Below, in pieces: positions 1 to 5,054 of a stretch of DNA of 5,054 nt. The notes below the pieces were generated by a model. That model was given only the letters and a program-made list of their open reading frames with translations. It was not told the origin of the DNA and searched no databases. Numbering within the stretch: position 1 is the first letter of the stretch; the number at the start of each line of letters is the position of its first letter. The DNA is from an uncultured Bacteroidota bacterium (GTDB taxonomy: Bacteria; Bacteroidota; Bacteroidia; Bacteroidales; P3). Location of the stretch: positions 1 through 5,054 of the forward strand of contig CACXCY010000028.1 of NCBI GenBank assembly GCA_902766265.1, read 5' to 3'. The position numbers were made by a program, and so were the translations under genes.

Positions 1-2344
1 TATCCCAAGGTTTGGCCTGTTCCACAGGTCCGAGGAACATCTCATACAGACGTAGAGTGTCAGCCCCATAGCGTGCCACCAAATCGTCAGGATTCTGCAC
101 GTTGAACATCGACTTGCTCATCTTCTCTATCTCCCATCCGCACACATACTTGCCATCTTCCAACTGGAATTCTGCATTTGTGAATTCAGGACGCCATTGA
201 CGGAACTTGTCAATATCGAGAATGTCGTTATCCACTATATTGATATCTACATGAATAGGCACCGTGTCCTCCTCGCGTCCTGCAATGTTCTTCGAGATAA
301 AGAGATTGCTATCCTTTTTACTGCGATACACAAAATTGGAACGCCCTTGTATCATGCCCTGATTGATTAATTTCTGGAAGGGCTCTTCCTTTACGGCCAT
401 TCCGAGGTCATAGAGGAACTTGTTCCAGAAACGAGCATAGATAAGATGCCCCGTACCGTGTTCTGCACCACCTACATAAAGGTCTACATTCTGCCAGTAC
501 TCCACTGCCTGACGTGAGAAATACTCACTATCGTTGCGAGGATCCATGTAGCGCAAGTAGTATCCACTACTACCTGCAAATCCTGGCATAGTGCTGAGTT
601 CAAGCGGGAAAACGTTTACATTGTCAATCTTGGCCGTATCTACCACCTGACGCGCTTTCTCATCCCACGCCCAAACAGTTGCATGCCCAAGCGGAGGTTC
701 GCCCGTGGCGGTGGGTTTGTAGTCGCTGATTTCTGGGAGTCGCAACGGCAGACACTCTTCGGGTATAGCATAGGGTATGTTGCCTTTATAGTAGATCGGG
801 AACGGCTCACCCCAATAGCGTTGACGGCTGAAGATAGCGTCGCGAAGGCGATAGTTCACCGTCTTGTATCCAATTCCCATTTCGGCCAATTTGTTGATGA
901 CAGCCCGGATACCATCCTTCACCTTCATGCCCGTGATAAAACCACTGTTCACACACACACCCGACTTGCTGTCTTTGCTTTCCGTCCATGTGGCTGTATC
1001 GGTCAGGACCTGTGGATCTTCTCCTGTAGGTACTACCACTTGGCGTATCGGCAAGTTGAAATGACGGGCGAAAGCAAAGTCGCGGCTATCGTGGGCCGGC
1101 ACCGCCATAATGGCGCCCGTGCCGTAGCCCGCCAAAACATAGTCACTTACCCATATAGGAATACGTTCATTTGTCAGGGGATTCACGGCGTATGCACCCG
1201 TGAATACCCCGCTCACCTTCTTCACCTCGGCTTGGCGCTCACGCTCGGAACGGTTCTTGGCCCAAGCAACATATTGCATCACCTCGTCACGCTGTTCCGG
1301 TGTAGTGATATCATTTATCATCTCATGCTCCGGGCAAAGTACCATAAACGTCACACCGAATATGGTGTCAGGGCGAGTGGTGAAAATCTCAAAACTCGGC
1401 ACGGGCTTCGGATCAAGTTGCTGTATATATGCTTGCGCTCCAGGCAACACGTCGGCGTTTGTTTTCACATCGAGCGGAAACCATACTGCAGCGCCCTCAC
1501 TACGGCCGATCCAGTTACGCTGTATCTCCTTCAAGCTGTCGGTCCAATCCACCTGCTCCAATCCGTCAACCAGACGCTGAGCGTATGCCGTAATACGGAT
1601 ACTCCATTGGCGCATCAGCTTGCGTTCCACGGGGAATCCGCCACGTACCGAGAGGCCATTCACCACCTCGTCGTTGGCGAGAACCGTACCTAAGCCAGCG
1701 CACCAGTTCACCGGTATGTCAGCCAAATAGGCCAAGCGGTAGTTCATCAGCACCTGCTGCTGTTCCTCCTCACTCTTGGCATTCCATTGCTCTGCCGTAA
1801 AACTCATCGGTTCTGTGCAGGCAGCGTCAACACCCTCTGTCCCCTGCTTTGCAAAATGGGAGACCAACTCACTTATCGGTTTTGCCTTGTCACAGGTGTT
1901 GTTGTAATAGCTGTTAAACAACCGCAAGAATGTCCACTGCGTCCATTTGTAGTACTGTGGGTCGCAGGTACGCACCTCACGATCCCAGTCGAAACAGAAT
2001 CCTATCTTGTCCAACTGCTCGCGGTAGCGGCTTATGTTCTGCTCCGTAGTCACCGCAGGATGCTGTCCCGTCTGTATGGCATACTGCTCGGCAGGGAGAC
2101 CGTAGGCATCATATCCCATAGGGTGTAGCACATTGAAACCCTGTAGCCGCTTGTAACGCGCATAGATGTCGCTGGCTATGTAGCCCAACGGATGTCCCAC
2201 GTGAAGTCCCGCACCCGACGGGTATGGGAACATATCAAGCACGTAGTAATGCGGTTTGTCACTCTCGTTCGCAGCACTGTATGTTTTGTGTTCACGCCAG
2301 TACTGTTGCCATTTCGGCTCAATCTCATTAAAATTATAATCCAT
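1..2344 (-). CDS. leuS: Leucyl-tRNA synthetase, C-terminus cut off by window edge
   Basis: This class I aminoacyl-tRNA synthetase charges tRNA-Leu with leucine in the cytoplasm and hydrolyses mischarged products in its editing (CP1) domain. I translated the minus strand from ATG 2344-2342 (MDYNFNEIEPKWQQYW) and found 781 codons with no internal stop. Landmarks are the HIGH-type motif HVGH at residues 48-51, the editing threonine-rich motif TTRPDTIFGVTF from residue 322, GTGAIMAVPAHD at 408-419 with the conserved editing aspartate D419, FSRQRYWG at 505-512, and KMSKS at 741-745 (plus-strand 110-124), followed by ARYGADTLRLYEMF. Compared with E. coli LeuS, KMSKS lies about 120 residues later, reflecting insertions typical of long Bacteroidetes enzymes. 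The zinc-binding segment keeps one cysteine (C215) but lacks the usual second pair. The anticodon-binding end lies mostly beyond position 1. No Shine-Dalgarno is visible; the start is supported by the standard N-terminus and the upstream promoter. Confidence 0.98.
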   Translation of the reverse strand, partial: MDYNFNEIEPKWQQYWREHKTYSAANESDKPHYYVLDMFPYPSGAGLHVGHPLGYIASDIYARYKRLQGFNVLHPMGYDAYGLPAEQYAIQTGQHPAVTTEQNISRYREQLDKIGFCFDWDREVRTCDPQYYKWTQWTFLRLFNSYYNNTCDKAKPISELVSHFAKQGTEGVDAACTEPMSFTAEQWNAKSEEEQQQVLMNYRLAYLADIPVNWCAGLGTVLANDEVVNGLSVRGGFPVERKLMRQWSIRITAYAQRLVDGLEQVDWTDSLKEIQRNWIGRSEGAAVWFPLDVKTNADVLPGAQAYIQQLDPKPVPSFEIFTTRPDTIFGVTFMVLCPEHEMINDITTPEQRDEVMQYVAWAKNRSERERQAEVKKVSGVFTGAYAVNPLTNERIPIWVSDYVLAGYGTGAIMAVPAHDSRDFAFARHFNLPIRQVVVPTGEDPQVLTDTATWTESKDSKSGVCVNSGFITGMKVKDGIRAVINKLAEMGIGYKTVNYRLRDAIFSRQRYWGEPFPIYYKGNIPYAIPEECLPLRLPEISDYKPTATGEPPLGHATVWAWDEKARQVVDTAKIDNVNVFPLELSTMPGFAGSSGYYLRYMDPRNDSEYFSRQAVEYWQNVDLYVGGAEHGTGHLIYARFWNKFLYDLGMAVKEEPFQKLINQGMIQGRSNFVYRSKKDSNLFISKNIAGREEDTVPIHVDINIVDNDILDIDKFRQWRPEFTNAEFQLEDGKYVCGWEIEKMSKSMFNVQNPDDLVARYGADTLRLYEMFLGPVEQAKPWD

Positions 2345-2445
2345 ATATGATTGTTGGCAGTTGGTGTATTTTGTGGTATGCAATAATATCGAAAACCGTT
2401 GTGCCACAAATAATTGTTGCAGAACAACAGTTTAATATGGTAATG

Positions 2446-2480
2446 CAAATATACGAAAAAACTCACAATCTCGCACAAAA
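2446..2480 (-). promoter_or_regulatory. Predicted leuS promoter (Bacteroidetes type)
   Basis: On the minus strand TATATTTG (2453-2446) matches the Bacteroidetes -7 consensus TAnnTTTG exactly. A TTTTG (2480-2476) lies upstream as the -33 element, with a 22-bp spacer that is a little longer than usual. Transcription would begin near 2440, leaving a leader of roughly 95 nt before leuS. No T-box-like or leader-peptide structure was recognised in that leader. The -33 element falls in the loop of the small hairpin at 2469-2490. Confidence 0.55.
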
Positions 2481-2490
2481 TATGCGGAGA
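2456..2490 (-). terminator. Weak terminator-like hairpin after the DUF2130 gene
   Basis: Read on the minus strand just past the DUF2130 stop codon, TCTCCGCA and TGCGAGA can pair as a 7-bp stem with one bulged C and a 7-nt loop (2490-2469). A run of six T follows at 2461-2456. The T run starts 7 nt after the stem, which is too far for a canonical intrinsic terminator, and the element overlaps the predicted leuS promoter. It may end DUF2130 transcription partially or not at all. Confidence 0.25.
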
Positions 2491-2503
2491 ATCGTCACAC
2501 GCA

Positions 2504-3871
2504 TCAGACGAAAGGGTCGGTAACGATGTCAGCATCCTCCTCAGGTGGGAGTTTGTCGAACATATCCTTCATTGTTTTGTTTCCTCGGGTCAGTTTCTTG
2601 ATACTCAAGTCCTCTGCTTTGTCATTGGCCAGCCGCAGATTGTTCTCGGCACCCACCAGTGCATCCTTGATTTTGTTCAAGTGGTCAATGGATTTGTCAA
2701 TCTCGTCAATGGCTTTTTGAAACTTCTCGCTGGCAAGACGGTAGTTGCGACCAAACTTGTCCTTAAACTCCAACAAGCGCTGCTCGAAGTTTGTCACGTC
2801 AATCGACTGATTCTGTGCAATGGCCAATTGTTTCTTGTACTCGATGCTTTTCCGTGACGTCTGCACCAACAGTGTGATAAGGGGAATGAAAAACTGGGGA
2901 CGGATAACATACATTTTGGGATAGCGATGCGACATATCCACAATGCCAGTATTGTAGAGTTCGCTGTCCGGTTCCAAAAGACTGACAAGGACAGCATATT
3001 CGCAATTCTTGACCTTACGGTCGGCATCCAACTTCTTTAGAAACGATTCGTTCGTGTGCTTGGTGGCGGTCTCGTCCATCTCGTTCTTCATCTCGAACAT
3101 GATAGACACATATTCGATGCCGTCGTCGTAATCGCGAAAGATGAAATCGCCTTTGGTGTTGCCTTCACCCGAAATGTCGTTGTCCTTCTCAAAATAGGCA
3201 TTTGGGAACAAAGGACGCACCCTGTTGAACTCTGTGCTGCAATGTATTTCGAGCGTCTCCCCTACCATCTTGGTGGACATGCGTGCCTTCAAATCTTTGT
3301 AATAGTCCACCTGTGTCTGCATCATCTTCAACTTACCGTCGTACTGCTCTTTCTGAAAAGCCAACTGTGTGACGGTTTCGTTTTCCTTGCTCTGAACTTC
3401 GCGCTTGAGCCGTTCAATCTCAATATCTTTCTCCGACAACGCGGCTTGCGCCTTGTTATGTTCCTCCATGACGGCCATTTTTTGCTGAGTGGCACTCTGA
3501 TTCAGTTTTGCCTGCAGGTCGCCAATGGTCTTCTCCTTGTCCGCCACGGCGGCCGCCAGTTCCAATTCCTTCACTCTCTCCTGGTTCTCAATCTTTTGCC
3601 GTAACATTTCGAGTTCGGACTCCTTGTTGCGAAGCGCCTGTTCCCTTTTGTTTAGTTCCTCTTGATGTTTCAGATTACTTTCGACGAGTATTTTGTCGAG
3701 TTTGGATTCTTCCGCCTTCTGCTCGGCAAGATGCTGTTTGTGCAGTTCTTCCATTCTCCGACTCACCTCGGCGTCGAACTCGGCGTTCTTCACCTGGTTG
3801 GCAATGAAAACATAGTCGGCCTCATCCACTGAGAACACGTTTCCACATTTGGGACATTTCAGTTCTTTCAT
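2504..3871 (-). CDS. DUF2130 (COG4487-like) coiled-coil protein, possible nuclease
   Basis: Complete 455-residue protein that I recognise as the DUF2130 family, whose function is not established. It opens with a zinc-knuckle-like CPKCG (C6, C9) with no second cysteine pair nearby. Residues about 30-190 are rich in E, K, Q and L in heptad-like order and should form a long coiled coil. Residues about 195-345 form the conserved domain: GETLE with E205, GD at 241-242, and a hydrophobic strand ending in FEMK (E260, K262). This is followed by a helix (NESFLKKLDADRK) and a strand (YAVLVS). The order E...GD...ExK resembles PD-(D/E)XK nucleases; that reading is inference. A second helical region follows (about 330-425), ending in an acidic tail. 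No signal peptide or membrane segment is evident. ATG 3871 is the first usable start because an in-frame TGA lies two codons upstream (3877-3875). It lies 159 bp upstream of leuS on the same strand but appears to be transcribed separately. Confidence 0.9.
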   Translation of the reverse strand: MKELKCPKCGNVFSVDEADYVFIANQVKNAEFDAEVSRRMEELHKQHLAEQKAEESKLDKILVESNLKHQEELNKREQALRNKESELEMLRQKIENQERVKELELAAAVADKEKTIGDLQAKLNQSATQQKMAVMEEHNKAQAALSEKDIEIERLKREVQSKENETVTQLAFQKEQYDGKLKMMQTQVDYYKDLKARMSTKMVGETLEIHCSTEFNRVRPLFPNAYFEKDNDISGEGNTKGDFIFRDYDDGIEYVSIMFEMKNEMDETATKHTNESFLKKLDADRKVKNCEYAVLVSLLEPDSELYNTGIVDMSHRYPKMYVIRPQFFIPLITLLVQTSRKSIEYKKQLAIAQNQSIDVTNFEQRLLEFKDKFGRNYRLASEKFQKAIDEIDKSIDHLNKIKDALVGAENNLRLANDKAEDLSIKKLTRGNKTMKDMFDKLPPEEDADIVTDPFV

Positions 3872-4017
3872 AATTCAGTTTTTCATGGGACAGAACACCT
3901 TATTTTCTTGAATATGGCGGTGCAAATACACAAGGCGACTTACTCTCCGACACAGAAAATGCAAAATCCCGCCAACTAATAATATTTATAGTTCTTATGT
4001 TTATACACAATTCTTTC

Positions 4018-4030
4018 TGTCAAGTTGACA
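4018..4030. promoter_or_regulatory. Perfect 13-bp palindrome, candidate operator
   Basis: TGTCAAGTTGACA is a perfect inverted repeat with 6-bp arms around one central base. It starts 4 bp downstream of the predicted -7 box of the minus-strand DUF2130 promoter, so it would cover the transcription start, a classical place for a repressor to bind. The regulator is unknown and none is encoded in the window. An isolated 13-bp palindrome could also arise by chance. Confidence 0.35.
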
Positions 4031-4033
4031 ATG

Positions 4034-4065
4034 CAAAGATATGAACTTTATTTGAATCTGCCAAA
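4034..4065 (-). promoter_or_regulatory. Predicted promoter of the DUF2130 gene
   Basis: On the minus strand TATCTTTG (4041-4034) fits TAnnTTTG exactly, and TTTG (4065-4062) lies 20 bp upstream as the -33 element. This is close to the normal Bacteroidetes spacing. Transcription would start near 4028 and give an unusually long leader of about 157 nt before ATG 3871. A poorer match, TGTATTTG at 3930-3923, lies nearer the gene but lacks a -33 element at the right distance. Confidence 0.55.
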
Positions 4066-4151
4066 TTCTCTGACAGCAGACACTGTGCATATTGCAGGAG
4101 CGTGTTGTAGGGAGGCAATGTCGTCGCGTATTCAGGGTTGCTTCGGGGTAG

Positions 4152-4195
4152 GTAGCCGTCGGGTAGCGCGCAGGTAGCGTCCAGGCAGGGTTCAA
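4152..4195. repeat. GC-rich 11-bp-period repeat, four units
   Basis: Four consecutive 11-bp units read GTAGCCGTCGG, GTAGCGCGCAG, GTAGCGTCCAG and a decayed GCAGGGTTCAA. The first three share GTAGC and have similar ends. Just upstream, ATTCAGGGTTG (4130-4140) and CTTCGGGGTAG (4141-4151) also agree with each other at 8 of 11 positions. The sequence is unrelated to the AT-rich array at 4237-4346 but has the same period. Confidence 0.6.
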
Positions 4196-4236
4196 ACCGC
4201 TTTCGCCCCCTTTTCCATTCCGATGCTCCCCTATTC

Positions 4237-4346
4237 TAATTCTTATTTAATTCTTATCTAATTCTTATCTAATTCTTATCTAATTCTTATCTTCCTCTTA
4301 TTCTCCTCTTATCTTCCTCTTATCTGACTCTTGTCTGATGCCTATC
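4237..4346. repeat. Ten-unit 11-bp tandem array
   Basis: Ten back-to-back 11-bp units occupy 110 bp. Unit 1 is TAATTCTTATT. Units 2-5 (4248-4291) are four identical copies of TAATTCTTATC. Units 6-8 change to TTCCTCTTATT, CTCCTCTTATC and TTCCTCTTATC. Units 9 and 10 (TGACTCTTGTC, TGATGCCTATC) decay further, and CTCCCCTATTC at 4226-4236 may be a degenerate unit 0. The conserved core is TCTTATC with a variable first half. The plus strand is strongly pyrimidine-rich. There are no unique spacers and no open reading frame, so this is neither a CRISPR array nor a coding repeat. The period is close to one DNA helical turn. Confidence 0.9.
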
Positions 4347-4378
4347 CGCCTTAGTGACGGCAGCCCCCCGATTCGATG

Positions 4379-4388
4379 TAAGAATTAA
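4379..4388. repeat. Inverted copy of the 11-bp array unit
   Basis: TAAGAATTAA is the exact reverse complement of TTAATTCTTA at 4247-4256 in the array and matches nine bases of each following unit. It lies 32 bp past the end of the array and runs into the hairpin at 4387-4401. Confidence 0.5.
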
Positions 4389-4407
4389 GCTTATATAGCT
4401 TTTTTTT
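4387..4407 (+). terminator. Small hairpin with T run, terminator-like
   Basis: AAGCT (4387-4391) and AGCTT (4397-4401) form a 5-bp stem with a TATAT loop, continuing directly into a T run that ends at 4407. The shape is that of a weak intrinsic terminator for plus-strand transcription. No plus-strand gene lies upstream, so it would matter only for an RNA arising in the intergenic region. The T run also contributes to the -33 element of the NIF3 promoter, which may be its real role. Confidence 0.25.
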
Positions 4408-4438
4408 GTGGGCGGTCGGGCATTTTTGTGTATTTTTG
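4405..4438 (+). promoter_or_regulatory. Predicted promoter of the NIF3-family gene
   Basis: TATTTTTG (4431-4438) fits the -7 consensus TAnnTTTG exactly. TTTG (4405-4408) at the end of a T run gives a -33 element with a 22-bp spacer, the same spacing as seen at leuS. Transcription would begin around 4443-4445, leaving a leader of only about 10-12 nt, so this mRNA would be nearly leaderless. Confidence 0.55.
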
Positions 4439-4454
4439 CAGAAAATCAGCCGCT

Positions 4455-5054
4455 ATGAAAATTCAAGAAATCATTGACTATCTGAATACTACTTTCAAAC
4501 CTGACTATCAGGAAAGCTATGACAACTCGGGCTTTCTGGTGGGCGACGCCCATCAGGAGGCCACGGGGGCTCTCGTGGCTCTGGACCTGACACCCCGACT
4601 CATCGACGAGGCGGTGGCCAAGGGCTACAATCTTATTTGCACCCACCACCCCTTTATGTTCGGTGGCGTCAAGCGCATAACCCCTGCCGACGAGGAGGGC
4701 CGCATGATAATGAAACTCATTGAAAACCACATCTGCCACTATGCTGCCCACACCAACCTTGACAACCTTCGCGAGGGGGTGAGCGGCGCGCTGGCGGAGC
4801 GGCTGGGGCTGACCGACTGCCGCGTGCTGCGTCCGATAGAGGGGGCGTTGCGGAAGCTGGTGACCTACTGCCCTACAGCACAGGCCGAAACGCTGCGCGA
4901 AGCCCTGTACAAAGCGGGGGCCGGATGCATTGGCAACTACGACTGCTGCAGCTACAACACCTTGGGTACCGGAACGTTCCGCGCCAACGAGGGTTGCCAT
5001 CCTTTCTGCGGCACCATCGGCGAGGTGCACGAGGAGCAAGAGGTGCGCATCGAA
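4455..5054 (+). CDS. NIF3/YbgI-family dinuclear metal-centre protein, C-terminus cut off by window edge
   Basis: The first 200 residues are present, beginning MKIQEIIDYLNTTF. The family forms toroidal hexamers with a two-metal site. It is often annotated as GTP cyclohydrolase 1 type 2-like, but its cellular role is uncertain. Visible family motifs are the N-terminal YDNSGFLVGD (residues 22-31), THHPFMFGG (63-71) with metal ligands H64 and H65, and AAHTNLD (97-103) with ligand D103. The C-terminal His and Glu ligands expected for the family lie beyond the window. From about residue 132 the sequence enters the PII/CutA-like insert of the long form (GAGCIGNYDCCSYNTLGTGTF and onward), so the full protein should be near 360 residues. 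The segment after about 4750 is noticeably GC-richer than leuS or the DUF2130 gene. No Shine-Dalgarno is visible; ATG 4455 sits just after the predicted promoter and gives the expected N-terminus. Confidence 0.95.
   Translation, partial: MKIQEIIDYLNTTFKPDYQESYDNSGFLVGDAHQEATGALVALDLTPRLIDEAVAKGYNLICTHHPFMFGGVKRITPADEEGRMIMKLIENHICHYAAHTNLDNLREGVSGALAERLGLTDCRVLRPIEGALRKLVTYCPTAQAETLREALYKAGAGCIGNYDCCSYNTLGTGTFRANEGCHPFCGTIGEVHEEQEVRIE

Larger units (their letters stand above)
3872..4454. other. 583-bp divergent intergenic region with repeats
   Basis: This gap separates the 5' ends of the DUF2130 gene (minus) and the NIF3-family gene (plus). Positions 3872-4017 are mostly AT-rich leader of the DUF2130 transcript with no recognisable gene. 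Positions 4018-4065 carry the predicted DUF2130 promoter and a palindrome. Positions 4066-4129 show nothing I can name. Positions 4130-4195 are GC-rich with 11-bp periodicity, 4196-4236 is a pyrimidine-rich linker, and 4237-4346 is an 11-bp tandem array. Positions 4379-4438 hold an inverted repeat copy, a hairpin and the NIF3 promoter. I found no convincing protein-coding gene, tRNA or known RNA family in it. Confidence 0.8.

Noticed and set aside
683..1693. A 336-codon open frame on the plus strand
   Set aside because: It lies wholly antisense to leuS, whose minus-strand translation shows uninterrupted synthetase motifs throughout. The plus-strand product has no recognisable domain and low-complexity composition.
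2345..2440. T-box or amino-acid-responsive leader for leuS
   Set aside because: No T-box core sequence, leucine-rich leader peptide or terminator/antiterminator pair is visible in this short leader.
2176..2535. A 119-codon minus-strand frame spanning the DUF2130-leuS junction
   Set aside because: It overlaps the ends of two well-supported genes in another frame and contains no recognisable domain.
3056..3604. A 182-codon open frame on the plus strand
   Set aside because: It is antisense to the DUF2130 gene. Its leucine-rich hydrophobic look is the expected complement of a Glu/Lys/Gln-rich coiled coil, not evidence of a membrane protein.
3875..3886. Upstream ATG in frame with the DUF2130 gene
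   Set aside because: It reads Met-Lys-Asn and then a TGA stop, so it cannot extend the protein; a three-codon leader peptide has no further support.
4001..4195. A 64-codon minus-strand frame in the intergenic region
   Set aside because: It begins in the GC-rich 11-bp repeat and reads through the predicted DUF2130 promoter and palindrome. Its YPTATYPE-like stretch is simply the translated repeat. No promoter or family resemblance supports it.
4237..4346. CRISPR array
   Set aside because: The repeats are only 11 bp and directly abutting, with no spacers and no cas genes nearby.
4446..5039. A 197-codon open frame on the minus strand
   Set aside because: It is antisense to the NIF3-family gene, which has the conserved metal-ligand motifs; the minus frame stays open because of the GC-rich sequence.

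Overview
The window looks like chromosomal DNA from a member of the Bacteroidales, most likely Prevotella or a relative. The leucyl-tRNA synthetase has the long Bacteroidetes layout. The genes have no obvious Shine-Dalgarno sequence. Each of the three transcription units has a good match upstream to the Bacteroidetes promoter consensus (TTTG, about 20 bp, TAnnTTTG). The lineage is inferred from these traits and not from any database search.

Layout: positions 1-2344 on the minus strand hold the first 781 codons of leuS, whose 3' end lies outside the window. A 159-bp gap (2345-2503) holds the leuS promoter and a small hairpin. Positions 2504-3871, also minus, encode a complete 455-residue DUF2130 protein (COG4487-like): an N-terminal CxxC knuckle, a long coiled coil, and a C-terminal domain whose E...GD...ExK pattern resembles a PD-(D/E)XK nuclease core. 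Positions 3872-4454 are a 583-bp divergent intergenic region. From 4455 on the plus strand, a NIF3/YbgI-family dinuclear metal protein begins and runs off the right edge after 200 codons.

The divergent intergenic region is the most unusual part. From left to right it holds the DUF2130 leader, a perfect 13-bp palindrome over the predicted start point of the DUF2130 promoter, a short GC-rich 11-bp-period repeat, a ten-unit 11-bp tandem array (consensus close to TAATTCTTATC), an inverted copy of that unit next to a small hairpin with a T run, and the NIF3 promoter. I see no tRNA, rRNA, CRISPR, transposase or phage gene.

The three genes do not form an obvious pathway. leuS and the NIF3-family gene are conserved housekeeping-type genes. 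The DUF2130 gene is of unknown function, appears to have its own promoter, and is the best candidate for new biology among the proteins.
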